Source of the DNA: Parerythrobacter jejuensis
GTDB taxonomy: Bacteria > Pseudomonadota > Alphaproteobacteria > Sphingomonadales > Sphingomonadaceae
Direction: 5' to 3'
Length of the DNA stretch: 64,000 bases
NCBI RefSeq assembly: GCF_039536765.1
Contig: NZ_BAAAZF010000001.1
Coordinates: forward strand, 1,488,001-1,552,000
Both the position numbers and the translations under genes were made by a program. Positions within the stretch are counted from its first letter, which is position 1. Each line of letters starts with the position of its first letter. The notes under the pieces were generated by a model that saw only the letters and a list, made by a program, of their open reading frames with translations, made no database searches and was not told the DNA's origin. Positions 28,716 through 37,378 of the stretch are shown here, one piece after another.

Positions 28716-29420
28716 ATGGGGTTGCTTGAAACGGCAGCTGCCACCTTAATAGGTGGTGAGCGCCGTGTAGAAACAGCTGCGCGCAACGTAACCAACGTTA
28801 ATACGCCTGGTTACAAACGTGAAATAGCTTACACAGAACTGATCGAAAAAGCCGATGCGGCGCGGGGACCTTCGGGGTCGCAACCCACAACCGCATCGAC
28901 AACGCTTTCCACGCAAGGGACCTTGTCGGAAACCGGAAACCCGCTTGATCTTGCGATCAACGGGTCTGCGCAGCTGCTACTGCGCGACGGTGACCAATTT
29001 GTCCTTTCGCGTGGAGGGCAATTCGGTATCGGCGCCGACGGCACGCTGGTTGATGCACTTGGTCGCATCCTCCAGCAGGCCGGCGGCGGCGACCTCGAAC
29101 TGGCAAGCGCCACAGCCGATATACTGATCGATGGAACCGTGCTGGAAGACGATGTGCCGGTGGGCGCAATCGGGCTCTTCTCGGCAGAGGATATCGACAC
29201 CGATGCTCGCTTCACGCGTGAACAGGTCGGCACCCTGGTCGAAGACGACACCAGCGAATTGAAGCAGGGGATGATCGAGCGATCGAACGTCACCCTGTCC
29301 GAAGAAATGGTCGAGATGATGCGCAACCAGCGCCAGGTCGAGAGCGGCGCCCAATTGGTGCGCGCCTATGACCAATTGATGAGCCAGGCAATTTCTACCT
29401 TCAGCAGGAGCGGGTCATGA
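28716..29420 (+). CDS. flgF: FlgF-like proximal rod protein, set A
   Basis: 234 aa from MGLLETAAATLIGGERRVET; an upstream ATG at 28692 has no family support. FlgF/FlgG-type axial proteins have an N-terminal helix with a SANNVANVNTPGYK-like motif, here ARNVTNVNTPGYKREI. They end with a helix that packs in the rod, here QGMIERSNVTLSEEMVEMMR and QLVRAYDQLM. It is first in the set A right-arm operon and overlaps flgG by 4 nt. FlgF is preferred over a second FlgG because of the divergent middle and the gene order. Secreted by the type III apparatus, without a Sec signal. Confidence 0.85.
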   Translation: MGLLETAAATLIGGERRVETAARNVTNVNTPGYKREIAYTELIEKADAARGPSGSQPTTASTTLSTQGTLSETGNPLDLAINGSAQLLLRDGDQFVLSRGGQFGIGADGTLVDALGRILQQAGGGDLELASATADILIDGTVLEDDVPVGAIGLFSAEDIDTDARFTREQVGTLVEDDTSELKQGMIERSNVTLSEEMVEMMRNQRQVESGAQLVRAYDQLMSQAISTFSRSGS

Positions 29421-30190
29421 ACGGGGCATTCGAAGTCGGCGCAGTAGCGCTCAAGGCGCAGCAACGGGCGCTGGAAACCATCGCCAACAACGTCGCCAAT
29501 GTGAACACACCGGCATTCAAACGGGCCGAGGTGCAGTTCGCCGAAGTCGTCAATGCCAGCCCCGATGCCATTACCGAGGCCGAACGGCTCGCAACCGAGA
29601 CCATGGCGCCCACCGGCGGGGTGCGCATGTCGACCCGCTCAATGATCTCCGAAGCCGGGGAAATGCGCGCATCGGGTGAAGCGATGGACATCGCCATCGA
29701 TGGCCAGGGTTTCATCGAACTGATGGGCCAGGATGGCGAAACGATGCTGTGGCGCGGCGGCCGGCTGACAGTGGATCGTGACGGGTATCTTTCTGCCAGC
29801 AATGGCATGGCCTTGCGGGCGCTGATCACCGTTCCTGACGATGTGACCGAACTGGTGATCGACCGCGATGGTGTCGTCAGCGGATCCGGCAATGACAGCG
29901 AGAAGCTGGAGCTCGGCCAGATCATGCTGGTCAATGCCGAAAGCGAGGCTGATCTGGAGCGGCTCGATGCCGGACTGTTCAGGCTCGCTGAGGGTGCGCG
30001 CGCACTGGATGCGGTTCCCGGTGAAGACGGGGTCGGCACGATCCAGCAAGGCATGGTCGAAGGATCCAATGTCGAGATGACTGCCGCGATGGTAGAAATG
30101 CTGGTGCTTCAGCGCGCCTATGCCGCCAGCGCCCAGGTGATCCAGGCGGCTGACCAGATCTCCTCCATCACCAACAATCTGAAGCGGTAA
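29417..30190 (+). CDS. flgG: FlgG distal rod protein, set A
   Basis: 257 aa, the usual FlgG length. The N-terminal rod motif reads ETIANNVANVNTPAFKRAEV. The middle has AMDIAIDGQGFIELMGQDGE, and the C-terminus has GMVEGSNVEMTAAMVEMLVL followed by QVIQAADQISSITNNL, all standard for FlgG. It overlaps flgF (ATGA) and is 13 nt before flgA. A second FlgG is at 55727-56515. Having both FlgF and FlgG shows that set A builds a real rod rather than only an export gate. Confidence 0.93.
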   Translation: MNGAFEVGAVALKAQQRALETIANNVANVNTPAFKRAEVQFAEVVNASPDAITEAERLATETMAPTGGVRMSTRSMISEAGEMRASGEAMDIAIDGQGFIELMGQDGETMLWRGGRLTVDRDGYLSASNGMALRALITVPDDVTELVIDRDGVVSGSGNDSEKLELGQIMLVNAESEADLERLDAGLFRLAEGARALDAVPGEDGVGTIQQGMVEGSNVEMTAAMVEMLVLQRAYAASAQVIQAADQISSITNNLKR

Positions 30191-30203
30191 GGCCCTAATA
30201 ACA

Positions 30204-30857
30204 GTGTCTTTCGCCCTCGCCCTTTTCGCCGCGAGCACCGGACCGGTCGCTCAAATTCCGGAAATCCGGCTCGATTCCCGCACTATCCGTGCGGGCGATC
30301 TGGCCGATATTCCCGGGCGTGAAAAGGTTGTTCTGGGCGCGCTCCCGCAGGGCAAAGTGCGGGTTGAAATTGCGCCCGATCAAGCCCGCAAACTGGTCTC
30401 GAACCGGCTGCCTGGCGCGCGATTTACCCTGCGCTACAGCACCGTGATCGCACTGACTGGACCTGCTGCAGCGAGCCGTAAGAGCCGAACCTGCTTCATC
30501 GCCCGCGACGATGTGCCCGCCGGACACCTGATCCACGCAGAGGACCTTTCCCCCACGGATTGTGACGGCCGCGAGATCAGCATTGGTCTGGGTTATGATC
30601 ATGCCCGCCGGGGCCCGATGGCGAAAACCTATATCGCTGCGGGGGCCTTTCTGGGTCCGGTCCGCGGGGCCATGCCCGGCCAGATCACCAAGGGCAAAAT
30701 CCTGAAATTCCGCACGATTGACGGTCCCGTCATCGTCGAGCGCGAAGTCGAAGCGCTCCAGCCCGGCCGGCCCGGTCACAAGATGTTTGTCCGCACGCAG
30801 GATGGCGATGTGATCGCCGCACCGCTTGCGAGCCCCGCGCAGGAGACTGGCGAATGA
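30204..30857 (+). CDS. flgA: FlgA, P-ring assembly chaperone, set A
   Basis: 217 aa from a GTG start. Periplasmic chaperone for FlgI. The C-terminal half carries the SAF-type region (ARDDVPAGHLIHAEDLSPTD, then GQITKGKILKFRTIDGPVIV) typical of FlgA. The N-terminus is a short hydrophobic stretch, SFALALFAASTGPVAQ, with no positive charge, so it is a weak Sec signal. The start may be misplaced, but no better one lies after the flgG stop. It overlaps flgH by 4 nt and forms a flgA-flgH-flgI ring module. Confidence 0.82.
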   Translation: MSFALALFAASTGPVAQIPEIRLDSRTIRAGDLADIPGREKVVLGALPQGKVRVEIAPDQARKLVSNRLPGARFTLRYSTVIALTGPAAASRKSRTCFIARDDVPAGHLIHAEDLSPTDCDGREISIGLGYDHARRGPMAKTYIAAGAFLGPVRGAMPGQITKGKILKFRTIDGPVIVEREVEALQPGRPGHKMFVRTQDGDVIAAPLASPAQETGE

Positions 30858-31429
30858 AACTGCACTCTGCCCTCCCCATTGCTCTTGCTGCCTTGGCAAC
30901 GGCTTCGCCTGCCGCAGCAGACCAGCTCTATCGCGGGGACAACTGGGCGGGCGTCGCGTCCGATAACAAGGCCCAGGGCGTGGGCGATATCGTGACCATC
31001 ATCATCTTCGAATCCGCCAGCGCGACCAACCGCGTCGGGACCCGCAGTGGCAAGGATACATCTCTTGGCGGTGGGCTCGTTACCGGCCCGATCGACGAAA
31101 CGCTTAGCTTCGGCTTTGACTCAAAGTTCCGCGGGATTGGCGAGACCGAGCGTTCCGACCGGTTCGTAGCCAGCATGGCCGCGCAAGTCGTCGAAGTGCT
31201 GCCCAACGGAGATCTCGTGGTGGTCGGGAAGCAGAACATATTCGTCAATGGCGAGAAGCGTGACATCGCGGTTCGCGGGCAGGTGCGCGCGGTCGATATC
31301 ACGCCGGACAACACCGTCGCATCCAGCCGTCTCGCCAATGCGGAGATCAATTACGACGGCAAGGGCTACATCACCCGCAAAGGCAAACCGGGTTTCCTCA
31401 ACCGTATTTTCAGCTTGTTGGGACTGTGA
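30854..31429 (+). CDS. flgH: FlgH-like L-ring protein without lipobox, set A
   Basis: 191 aa. The FlgH core is clear: GVGDIVTIIIFESASATNRV, then VEVLPNGDLVVVGKQNIFVN and the C-terminal LANAEINYDGKGYI. FlgH is normally an outer-membrane lipoprotein. Here the N-terminus LPIALAALATASPAAADQLY looks like a type I signal cut after AAA, and the whole protein has no Cys, so it cannot be lipidated. The set B FlgH (56539) keeps its lipobox LGGC. It overlaps flgA and flgI. Confidence 0.9.
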   Translation: MKLHSALPIALAALATASPAAADQLYRGDNWAGVASDNKAQGVGDIVTIIIFESASATNRVGTRSGKDTSLGGGLVTGPIDETLSFGFDSKFRGIGETERSDRFVASMAAQVVEVLPNGDLVVVGKQNIFVNGEKRDIAVRGQVRAVDITPDNTVASSRLANAEINYDGKGYITRKGKPGFLNRIFSLLGL

Positions 31430-32547
31430 TGATGCGCTTACTCGCTGCACTCTTTCTTGCGCTTGCAACGCTCGTTCCCTCCACCGCCGCGCTGGCACAG
31501 GAAGTCCCGCTCAAGGGGCTTGGCCGGTTTGACGGTTGGCGGGAAAACTCGCTGATCGGGTATGGCCTGGTAACCGGCCTCGCTGGCACTGGCGACACCC
31601 GCCGCAGCGAAGTGACACGGCAGGCCCTGCGTAACGTGCTGTCCCGCCTCGGCACCACTGTTACCGAAGACCAGATCAACAGCCGCAACGTGGCGGTCGT
31701 GATTGTCACCGCCACTTTGCCGCCCTCGGCCAATCCCGGCGATCGGATCGATGCCGTTGTGTCCTCTATCGGCGATGCGCGCTCGCTGGCTGGCGGCACC
31801 TTGCTGATGACGCCGCTGATCGGTCCGAACCAGCAGCCCTACGCGCTCGCGCAGGGTTCGCTGACAGTGGGCGGATATGCTTTCGAAGCCGAGCTGGAGC
31901 GGCAGCAGCGAAATTTCCCGACCACCGGTGTGCTGCCCGATGGCGCGACGGTAGAATTCCCGGTCGACGCGCAGATCCTGAAGGAAAACGGTGAAATCTC
32001 GTTCCTGCTCAGTGAGGCAAGCTTCACGACGGCAGAGCGGATCGCGCAGGCCGTGAACGCATCGCAGGGCCGGCAATTGGCCTATGTGAAGAACGCCGAT
32101 GAAGTTGTAATCCGCTATGGCGGCTCGCCCGCGCTGCTGTCCGCTTTTGTCTCGCGCCTCGAAAACCTGCGGGTCGAGCCCGACACCATCCCGCGGATCG
32201 TGATCAACGAACGCACCGGTACGATCGTTGCCGGCACCGATGTGCGCATATCGAGCGTGGTGGTAAGCCAGGGCGACATCAAGGTCACTGTCACCAGCGA
32301 CAACACGGCCAGCCAGCCAAGCTTCATTTCCGGCTTCGCCAACGATGTGTCCAGCCTGATCGTTACCAACACCGATCTCGAAGTGGAGGAAGGCACCAAC
32401 GACACCGTTGCCACCTTCCCCAACACCACGGTCGGATCGCTGGTGCAGGGTCTGGCGCGCGGCAAGGTCGGCACCCGCCGGATCATTTCCATTCTTCAGG
32501 CAATCAAGGCCGCCGGGGCCCTGCATGCCGAAATCATCGTCCAGTAA
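31429..32547 (+). CDS. flgI: FlgI P-ring protein, set A
   Basis: 372 aa from the ATG that overlaps the flgH stop (TGATG); a GTG three bases upstream is also possible. The Sec signal MMRLLAALFLALATLVPSTA ends at ALAQ. The family core follows: LIGYGLVTGLAGTGD, then PGDRIDAVVSSIGDARSLAG and LLMTPLIGPNQQPYALAQGS, and the C-terminal IISILQAIKAAGALHAEIIV. It forms the periplasmic ring around the rod. With FlgH and FlgA present, set A should have LP-ring bushings, unlike virulence injectisomes. Confidence 0.94.
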   Translation: MMRLLAALFLALATLVPSTAALAQEVPLKGLGRFDGWRENSLIGYGLVTGLAGTGDTRRSEVTRQALRNVLSRLGTTVTEDQINSRNVAVVIVTATLPPSANPGDRIDAVVSSIGDARSLAGGTLLMTPLIGPNQQPYALAQGSLTVGGYAFEAELERQQRNFPTTGVLPDGATVEFPVDAQILKENGEISFLLSEASFTTAERIAQAVNASQGRQLAYVKNADEVVIRYGGSPALLSAFVSRLENLRVEPDTIPRIVINERTGTIVAGTDVRISSVVVSQGDIKVTVTSDNTASQPSFISGFANDVSSLIVTNTDLEVEEGTNDTVATFPNTTVGSLVQGLARGKVGTRRIISILQAIKAAGALHAEIIVQ

Positions 32548-32570
32548 AGCTTGAACAGGGGGTCATCGAA

Positions 32571-32915
32571 ATGTCCGAAGTCTCGCAAATTCTGACCATC
32601 AAGGCGATGGACGGGCTGGCCCTGCGCCAGGCTGCCATTGCCGAGAATATCGCCAATTCCAATTCGCAAAGCTACGCGGTGAAGTCGGTCGATTTTGAGG
32701 CCGAGCTGCGCAAGGCTGCTGAATCCGGACCTGACGCGGTGCGCGAGTTCGTCGCCAAGATCGAAACCAAGGGCCCCGCCGCACCTGGTGATGACATCCG
32801 CCTCGACCTCGAGATGCAGAGCGCCTCTGCCACTGCGATGCGCTATGCCGCGCTGACGGATATCCTCAACCGGCAGATGCAGCTTGCCCGCACCGCCGTT
32901 CGCGGGGGGCAGTAA
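32571..32915 (+). CDS. flgB: FlgB proximal rod protein, set A
   Basis: 114 aa. FlgB is the most cell-proximal of the FlgBCFG rod proteins. The N-terminal helix and motif read LRQAAIAENIANSNSQSYAV, and the C-terminal helix ends YAALTDILNRQMQLARTAV. A GGGGG-rich ribosome site lies upstream. It is 2 nt from flgC, and flgB-flgC-fliE is the conserved order. The short middle is normal for FlgB. Confidence 0.9.
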   Translation: MSEVSQILTIKAMDGLALRQAAIAENIANSNSQSYAVKSVDFEAELRKAAESGPDAVREFVAKIETKGPAAPGDDIRLDLEMQSASATAMRYAALTDILNRQMQLARTAVRGGQ

Positions 32916-32917
32916 TC

Positions 32918-33355
32918 ATGGAAGCGATGGAAATCAGCCGCTCCGGCCTCGATGTCGAATGGCAGCGCCTGCAAGTGATTGCCGCCAATATTGCCAATAT
33001 GAACACCACGCGCACCGCCGATGGCGGCGCCTATGTGGCCCAGCGCCTCGTCTCCGGCCCGGTCGAAGGCTTTCAGGCCCTGGTCCAGCCCAACGCCTCG
33101 CAAAAGGGCGATGCGCCCGACAATGGCGTGATGGTCTACCAGATCGCCGCTTCCAACAGCGGCACGCGGCAGGTCTACGATCCCAATCATCCGCATGCCA
33201 ATGATGGCGGCTACATCACAGTGCCCGCGATCAGCCAGGCTGAAGAGATGTCGCTGATGATCAAGACACAGCGTTCCTACGAGGCGAACCTCGTAGCGCT
33301 GTCAGCCGCACAGCAAATGTATTCTGCAGCTCTCCAGGTGGGTCGCCAGTCATGA
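32918..33355 (+). CDS. flgC: FlgC proximal rod protein, set A
   Basis: 145 aa. It has the FlgC N-terminal motif VIAANIANMNTTRTADGGAY and the diagnostic PNHPHANDGGYITVPAIS, followed by the rod helix MSLMIKTQRSYEANLVALSA. The length is standard. It overlaps fliE by 4 nt. A second FlgC at 53357 belongs to set B. Confidence 0.95.
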   Translation: MEAMEISRSGLDVEWQRLQVIAANIANMNTTRTADGGAYVAQRLVSGPVEGFQALVQPNASQKGDAPDNGVMVYQIAASNSGTRQVYDPNHPHANDGGYITVPAISQAEEMSLMIKTQRSYEANLVALSAAQQMYSAALQVGRQS

Positions 33356-33699
33356 ATGAAATAGCCGCAATCGGAGCCATCGGCTCTGCCGATCAGGCCG
33401 CCATGGCCACACCCAGCAACGATATCCAGCCGCTGCGCGATATCGCACCCAATGCGCTGAACACCGTGCCCGAGGCGCAGGGGGAATTCTCCAATCTCAT
33501 CGCAGACGGATTGGCAAAAATGGACGCCAAGGTCGCCCATGCCGACAAGATGGTGACCCAGTTCGCCGTCGATGACAGCACGCCGATCCACAAGGTGACA
33601 ATTGCCCTGGAAGAAGCGCGCCTGTCGGTCGAGCTCGCGATGCAAGTGCGCCAGCGCTTCGTCGAGGGCTACCGCCAACTCATGAACATGCAGCTGTGA
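33352..33699 (+). CDS. fliE: FliE, rod-MS-ring junction protein, set A
   Basis: 115 aa. FliE links the FlgB rod base to the MS ring and export gate. The C-terminal part VTIALEEARLSVELAMQVRQ with FVEGYRQLMNMQL is the family signature. No signal peptide, as expected for a type III-exported rod component. It sits between flgC and fliF. No second fliE is visible in the window. Confidence 0.92.
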   Translation: MNEIAAIGAIGSADQAAMATPSNDIQPLRDIAPNALNTVPEAQGEFSNLIADGLAKMDAKVAHADKMVTQFAVDDSTPIHKVTIALEEARLSVELAMQVRQRFVEGYRQLMNMQL

Positions 33700-33716
33700 C
33701 GGGAAATATCTGAGCC

Positions 33717-34952
33717 ATGAACCTCGATTCTCGTCAGATGCGCACTGTCCTGTTGATGCTGGCCGCCGTGATCGCAATCCTCGCGATCCTGTGGTTCGCC
33801 CTGCTGCGTACGAATTACGTCCCGGCTTACCAGAATATTCGCGAGGCAGACGCCTCGGCGATCATTGCAGAGCTCGACAATGCCAGCATCCCGTACCGGC
33901 TGGCCAATGACGGGCACGATATCCTGGTGCCCGAAGACATGGCGTCGGAAGCGCGCGTGGTGGTTGCCGGATCGAATGTCTCGTTCGGAGGCTCGGTCGG
34001 GTTCGAGCTGTTCAATGACAGCGATATGGGCCTCACCGAATTTGCCCAGAAAATCAATTTCCAGCGCGCGATGCAGGGCGAGCTTTCGCGCACGATCATG
34101 ATGATGGACGGGGTCGATTTCGCCCGCGTCCACCTGGCCATTCCGGAACGCAGCATCTTCCGCGCCGCGCAAGGCTCACCGACCGCAGCCGTAACCATCG
34201 AAATGCTGCCCGGTGCCAATCTGACATCACAGCGGATCGGCGGCGTGCGCCAGCTGGTGGCATCGTCGGTACCGGGCCTCGCGACCTTCGATGTCGCGGT
34301 GCTGGATGAAAATGGCGATCTGGTCAGCGCGTCTGCCCCGACCGGCGCCACGGACACTGCCAATCCTGTCAGCGAACGCGGCGCACTGGAGAATTTCTAT
34401 GCCGTCCGCGCCCGCAAGGCGATTGCCGATGTCTTGCCGGGCATGCCTTTCGATCTGGAACTGACCGCTCGCCAACGCGAAGCTGCCCCTGCTGAAGAAG
34501 AAGGCGAGGTTGCCAGCGAGCCGGCGCGTGCAGTTCCTGGTCGCGGCGATCTGGCACTGCGCGTGATGGTCCGCACTCCGCAAGAGCTGGGCAGCGAAGA
34601 ACGGGACATGATCCAGTCGGCTCTGGTCGACACGTTGGGATTGGCTGAAAGTGGCGGCGACGTGCTGTCCTTCACCACCGGCGCATTGTCACAAGCGGTT
34701 GCGGCCCCTGCCCCTGCACCGGCCAGTGCCGCCGCACCTGCGACGACAGAGGCTGAAGCGACAAGCTTCACATGGAATGACGGCCTTGGCGAGATGCTGA
34801 TTTCGCGCTGGACGCTGATCATGCTGGCCCTGCTTGCCATTGCCATGCTGGTCGTGTGGCCGCGCCGCCGGCTGGCCAAGGACGATGCCGAAAGCTTCGC
34901 TGAAATGCTGAAATCGGCCTCGAACGAGCGCGAGAGCCTGCGCCATGGCTGA
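33717..34952 (+). CDS. fliF: FliF-like MS-ring protein, short, set A
   Basis: 411 aa, compared with about 530-580 for typical FliF. A membrane helix lies at ~10-30. Ring-building domains follow, with family motifs GLTEFAQKINFQRAMQGELS and VDFARVHLAIPERSIF. The second half is shortened and Ala/Pro-rich (~330-350). A second helix at ~362-382 leaves a cytoplasmic tail of only about 27 residues. In rotary flagella the FliF tail binds FliG. Here fliG does not follow; the next gene encodes a 131-aa unknown protein that overlaps fliF by 8 nt. The protein is clearly FliF by its N-terminal half and resembles non-rotary SctJ-type rings in its reduction. Confidence 0.88.
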   Translation: MNLDSRQMRTVLLMLAAVIAILAILWFALLRTNYVPAYQNIREADASAIIAELDNASIPYRLANDGHDILVPEDMASEARVVVAGSNVSFGGSVGFELFNDSDMGLTEFAQKINFQRAMQGELSRTIMMMDGVDFARVHLAIPERSIFRAAQGSPTAAVTIEMLPGANLTSQRIGGVRQLVASSVPGLATFDVAVLDENGDLVSASAPTGATDTANPVSERGALENFYAVRARKAIADVLPGMPFDLELTARQREAAPAEEEGEVASEPARAVPGRGDLALRVMVRTPQELGSEERDMIQSALVDTLGLAESGGDVLSFTTGALSQAVAAPAPAPASAAAPATTEAEATSFTWNDGLGEMLISRWTLIMLALLAIAMLVVWPRRRLAKDDAESFAEMLKSASNERESLRHG

Positions 34953-35340
34953 GGGTGAGACCGACTTCTCCGCTCTGCTCGAACGCTTCAGCGGGTTGGG
35001 CCGCGCCGATCGCAAGGCGGTGCTCGAGAGCTTTTCGGCTGAAGAACGGCTCGCCTTTGAAAATGCCGCTGCGGCGGAAGAAGCCGCGCGCATTGAGGAA
35101 GAGGCACGCCAACGTCAGGCCGATCGCCAGTTTCTCGGCTATTCTCCGTGGCTCGCCGCACTTGTCGAGCCCGCTGTCAAAGATGGTGACAGCAAGCTTG
35201 GCACCGCAGCGGTGAAAGCGGTCGCCCAGGAACATGAGGCGCTGATCGCAAGCCGGGGCAGCGAGCCACGACCGGGCTGGCGCGGCGTTTTCGACCGGAT
35301 GGCCGACCTGTTCGCCATCCCGACAAGGAATGCCAAATGA
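34945..35340 (+). CDS. Unknown 131-aa protein in the fliG position, set A
   Basis: No family recognised. It lies exactly where fliG normally lies, between fliF and fliH, overlapping both neighbours. The sequence is acidic and helical at the N-terminus (FSALLERFSGLGRADRKAVL), then a long Ala/Glu/Arg helix around residues 45-70, then LGYSPWLAALVEPAVKDGDS and a C-terminal WRGVFDRMADLF. There is no signal, no membrane segment and no EHPQ or other FliG charged motif. It may be an adaptor between the MS ring and the FliM/N-like C ring, analogous to SctK. That is position-based inference. Confidence 0.7.
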   Translation: MAEGETDFSALLERFSGLGRADRKAVLESFSAEERLAFENAAAAEEAARIEEEARQRQADRQFLGYSPWLAALVEPAVKDGDSKLGTAAVKAVAQEHEALIASRGSEPRPGWRGVFDRMADLFAIPTRNAK

Positions 35341-36068
35341 GCGTGGTGAAACCCGGCGATGGCGCGGCGGCGAGCATCCGCCCGTTTCGCTTTCTCGGCG
35401 GGGATGGCGATGTCGCGACAGCAGAGCGCTCGGCTGACGCCACATCGGGATCAAAGAATACCGGATCGGCAGGCACACAAGACCGTCCGGAAGATGAAAG
35501 ACTGGTTCTGGCGCGTCGTATTTCCGAACTGGAAGCCGCCTTGCGCGCAGCACAAGACGATGCTGCGAAAGAGCGCGACGCCGCACGCGAGAAGGGCCAT
35601 CAGGAAGGCCACAAGAAAGGGCTTGCCGAGGCCGAGACAAAGGACGCCGAGCGGCTCGAATTGCTGCGCAAGGCGATTGAGGCTGCGCAGGCAGATACTC
35701 TCAAGTCGCTGGATCAACAGCGCAGCCTCGCCATCGATATCGCACGGGCGACGATGGGCCAGATTCTGGGCGATGCCAGCAATCACCTGGCGCTGGTGAA
35801 TGAGACGGCAGCCTATTGGAAAGACAAGCTGGCCGGGGCAGCCGTGTTGAAACTACGCGTAAGCAGCGCCGATTTCGCCGACGCCTATGCGATCGAGGAA
35901 TTGCAGGCCGGGATCGGCAATCTGGACATCCAGATCGACGACGAGCTCAAGACCGGTGCCTGCATTTTTGACCTGCAATTGGGCGAAGTCGATGCCTCGA
36001 TCCCGCTCCAAGCGACGCGTGCCGATGCCGTGCTGGCCGAACACGGCGTGGAAGCGGGCGCCGCATGA
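35337..36068 (+). CDS. fliH: FliH-like ATPase stator/regulator, set A
   Basis: 243 aa. FliH holds the FliI ATPase at the export gate. After a disordered ~60-residue start comes a long coiled coil (~55-110) with the FliH-type glycine-spaced helix HQEGHKKGLAEAETKD. A C-terminal SctL/FliH domain follows, ending TGACIFDLQLGEVDASIPLQ. It overlaps fliI by 4 nt. Identity rests on the helix pattern, the conserved C-terminal strand and the gene order. Confidence 0.85.
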   Translation: MSVVKPGDGAAASIRPFRFLGGDGDVATAERSADATSGSKNTGSAGTQDRPEDERLVLARRISELEAALRAAQDDAAKERDAAREKGHQEGHKKGLAEAETKDAERLELLRKAIEAAQADTLKSLDQQRSLAIDIARATMGQILGDASNHLALVNETAAYWKDKLAGAAVLKLRVSSADFADAYAIEELQAGIGNLDIQIDDELKTGACIFDLQLGEVDASIPLQATRADAVLAEHGVEAGAA

Positions 36069-37378
36069 ACACACCTGCCGCCCTGATCGAAACGCTGCGC
36101 GCAAGCGATTTTGCCGAATTCACCGGCGAAGTCACTGCCATCGGGCAAGGAGGCATTTCGGCCAGTGGTCCGCTGTGTGCGGTGGGTGAAATGTGCCGCA
36201 TCGGGGATGGTGGCGATGCGCCGCTGGCCGAAGTTGTGGCGGTCGATGCAGCCTCGATCCAATTGCTGCCGTTGGGGCCGGTCAAGAATATCCTGCCCGG
36301 AGCCCGGGTGCGCCGATCCGGAGCTCATTCGACATTTCGTAGCGGGGACGCCTTTGCCGGCCGCGCTGTTGACGGATTCGGCGCCCCGATCGACGGCGGT
36401 GCCCCTCTTTTGGCCAAACCGCATCACCGCGCATTGGGGATCGACGCGCTCAGCAAGACGGTCCATCCCGAGCGGGTCGCGACCGGCTTGCGTGCGATCG
36501 ATGCGCTGCTGCCAATTGCCCAGGGCCAGCGGATCGGCATTTTTGCTGCCAGCGGCGTCGGCAAGACCACCCTGGTCGAGCAGCTTTCCAGCCAGATCGA
36601 TTGTGATCATGTTGTCGCCTGCCTGATTGGAGAACGCGGTCGCGAGGTAGAACGCCTGTGGGACATGCATCGCAAGGGGTCCCACAAAGACAAGATCACG
36701 CTGGTCGCGGCGACTTCGGATGAAAGCGCCAGCGCCCGCGTGCGTGCGATGCATCAGGCGCTCGCGCTGTGCGAGGAATGGCGCACCCAAGGCAAGCATG
36801 TCGTGCTGTTCGTCGATTCCGTCACCCGGCTCGCCATGGCCCTGCGCGAAATCGGCCTCGCTGCAGGCGAGCCTCCCTCGGTGCGATCCTACACGCCGAA
36901 TGTCTTCGCCGCGCTGCCCAATGTCGTGGAACGCTGCGGCGCGATCCGGGGCGGCGGCGCGATCACGGCGATCTTTACGGTCCTGAGTGAAACCGACGAT
37001 GTCGATGATCCGATTGTCGAGACGATGAAATCCATCCTCGACGGTCATATTGTCTTGTCGCGCAAACTGGCGGAGAAAGGCCACTATCCCGCGATCGACA
37101 TCGCCGCATCGGTCAGCCGGGTGGCCGACCAGCTACTAGACCAGCGTACACAGGGCGCAGCGCAGGCCTTGCGCCGCAGTTTCGCCGAGTTTGAAGAATC
37201 CCGCGCCATGATCGAGAGCGGGATTTACCAAGCCGGATCGAGCACCGCGATCGACCGCGCCATCGCTCTCCAGCCCCGGATCGCCGAGTTTGTCCGCCAG
37301 ACCCAGCCAGAATCTGCCGACCTCGCCGCCGTCGACGCCAAGCTGGCGCAATGCGTGGCGGAAGGAGGCGTTTTGTGA
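36065..37378 (+). CDS. fliI: FliI export ATPase, set A
   Basis: 437 aa, the normal FliI/SctN length. Walker A is ASGVGKTT at ~161-168. The F1-beta-like signature continues with GERGREVERLWD, SVTRLAMALREIGLAAGEPP and ILDGHIVLSRKLAEKGHYPA. It powers unfolding and delivery of cargo to the gate. It is the only export ATPase gene seen here; set B's lies outside the window or is shared. It overlaps fliH and fliJ. Confidence 0.95.
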   Translation: MNTPAALIETLRASDFAEFTGEVTAIGQGGISASGPLCAVGEMCRIGDGGDAPLAEVVAVDAASIQLLPLGPVKNILPGARVRRSGAHSTFRSGDAFAGRAVDGFGAPIDGGAPLLAKPHHRALGIDALSKTVHPERVATGLRAIDALLPIAQGQRIGIFAASGVGKTTLVEQLSSQIDCDHVVACLIGERGREVERLWDMHRKGSHKDKITLVAATSDESASARVRAMHQALALCEEWRTQGKHVVLFVDSVTRLAMALREIGLAAGEPPSVRSYTPNVFAALPNVVERCGAIRGGGAITAIFTVLSETDDVDDPIVETMKSILDGHIVLSRKLAEKGHYPAIDIAASVSRVADQLLDQRTQGAAQALRRSFAEFEESRAMIESGIYQAGSSTAIDRAIALQPRIAEFVRQTQPESADLAAVDAKLAQCVAEGGVL

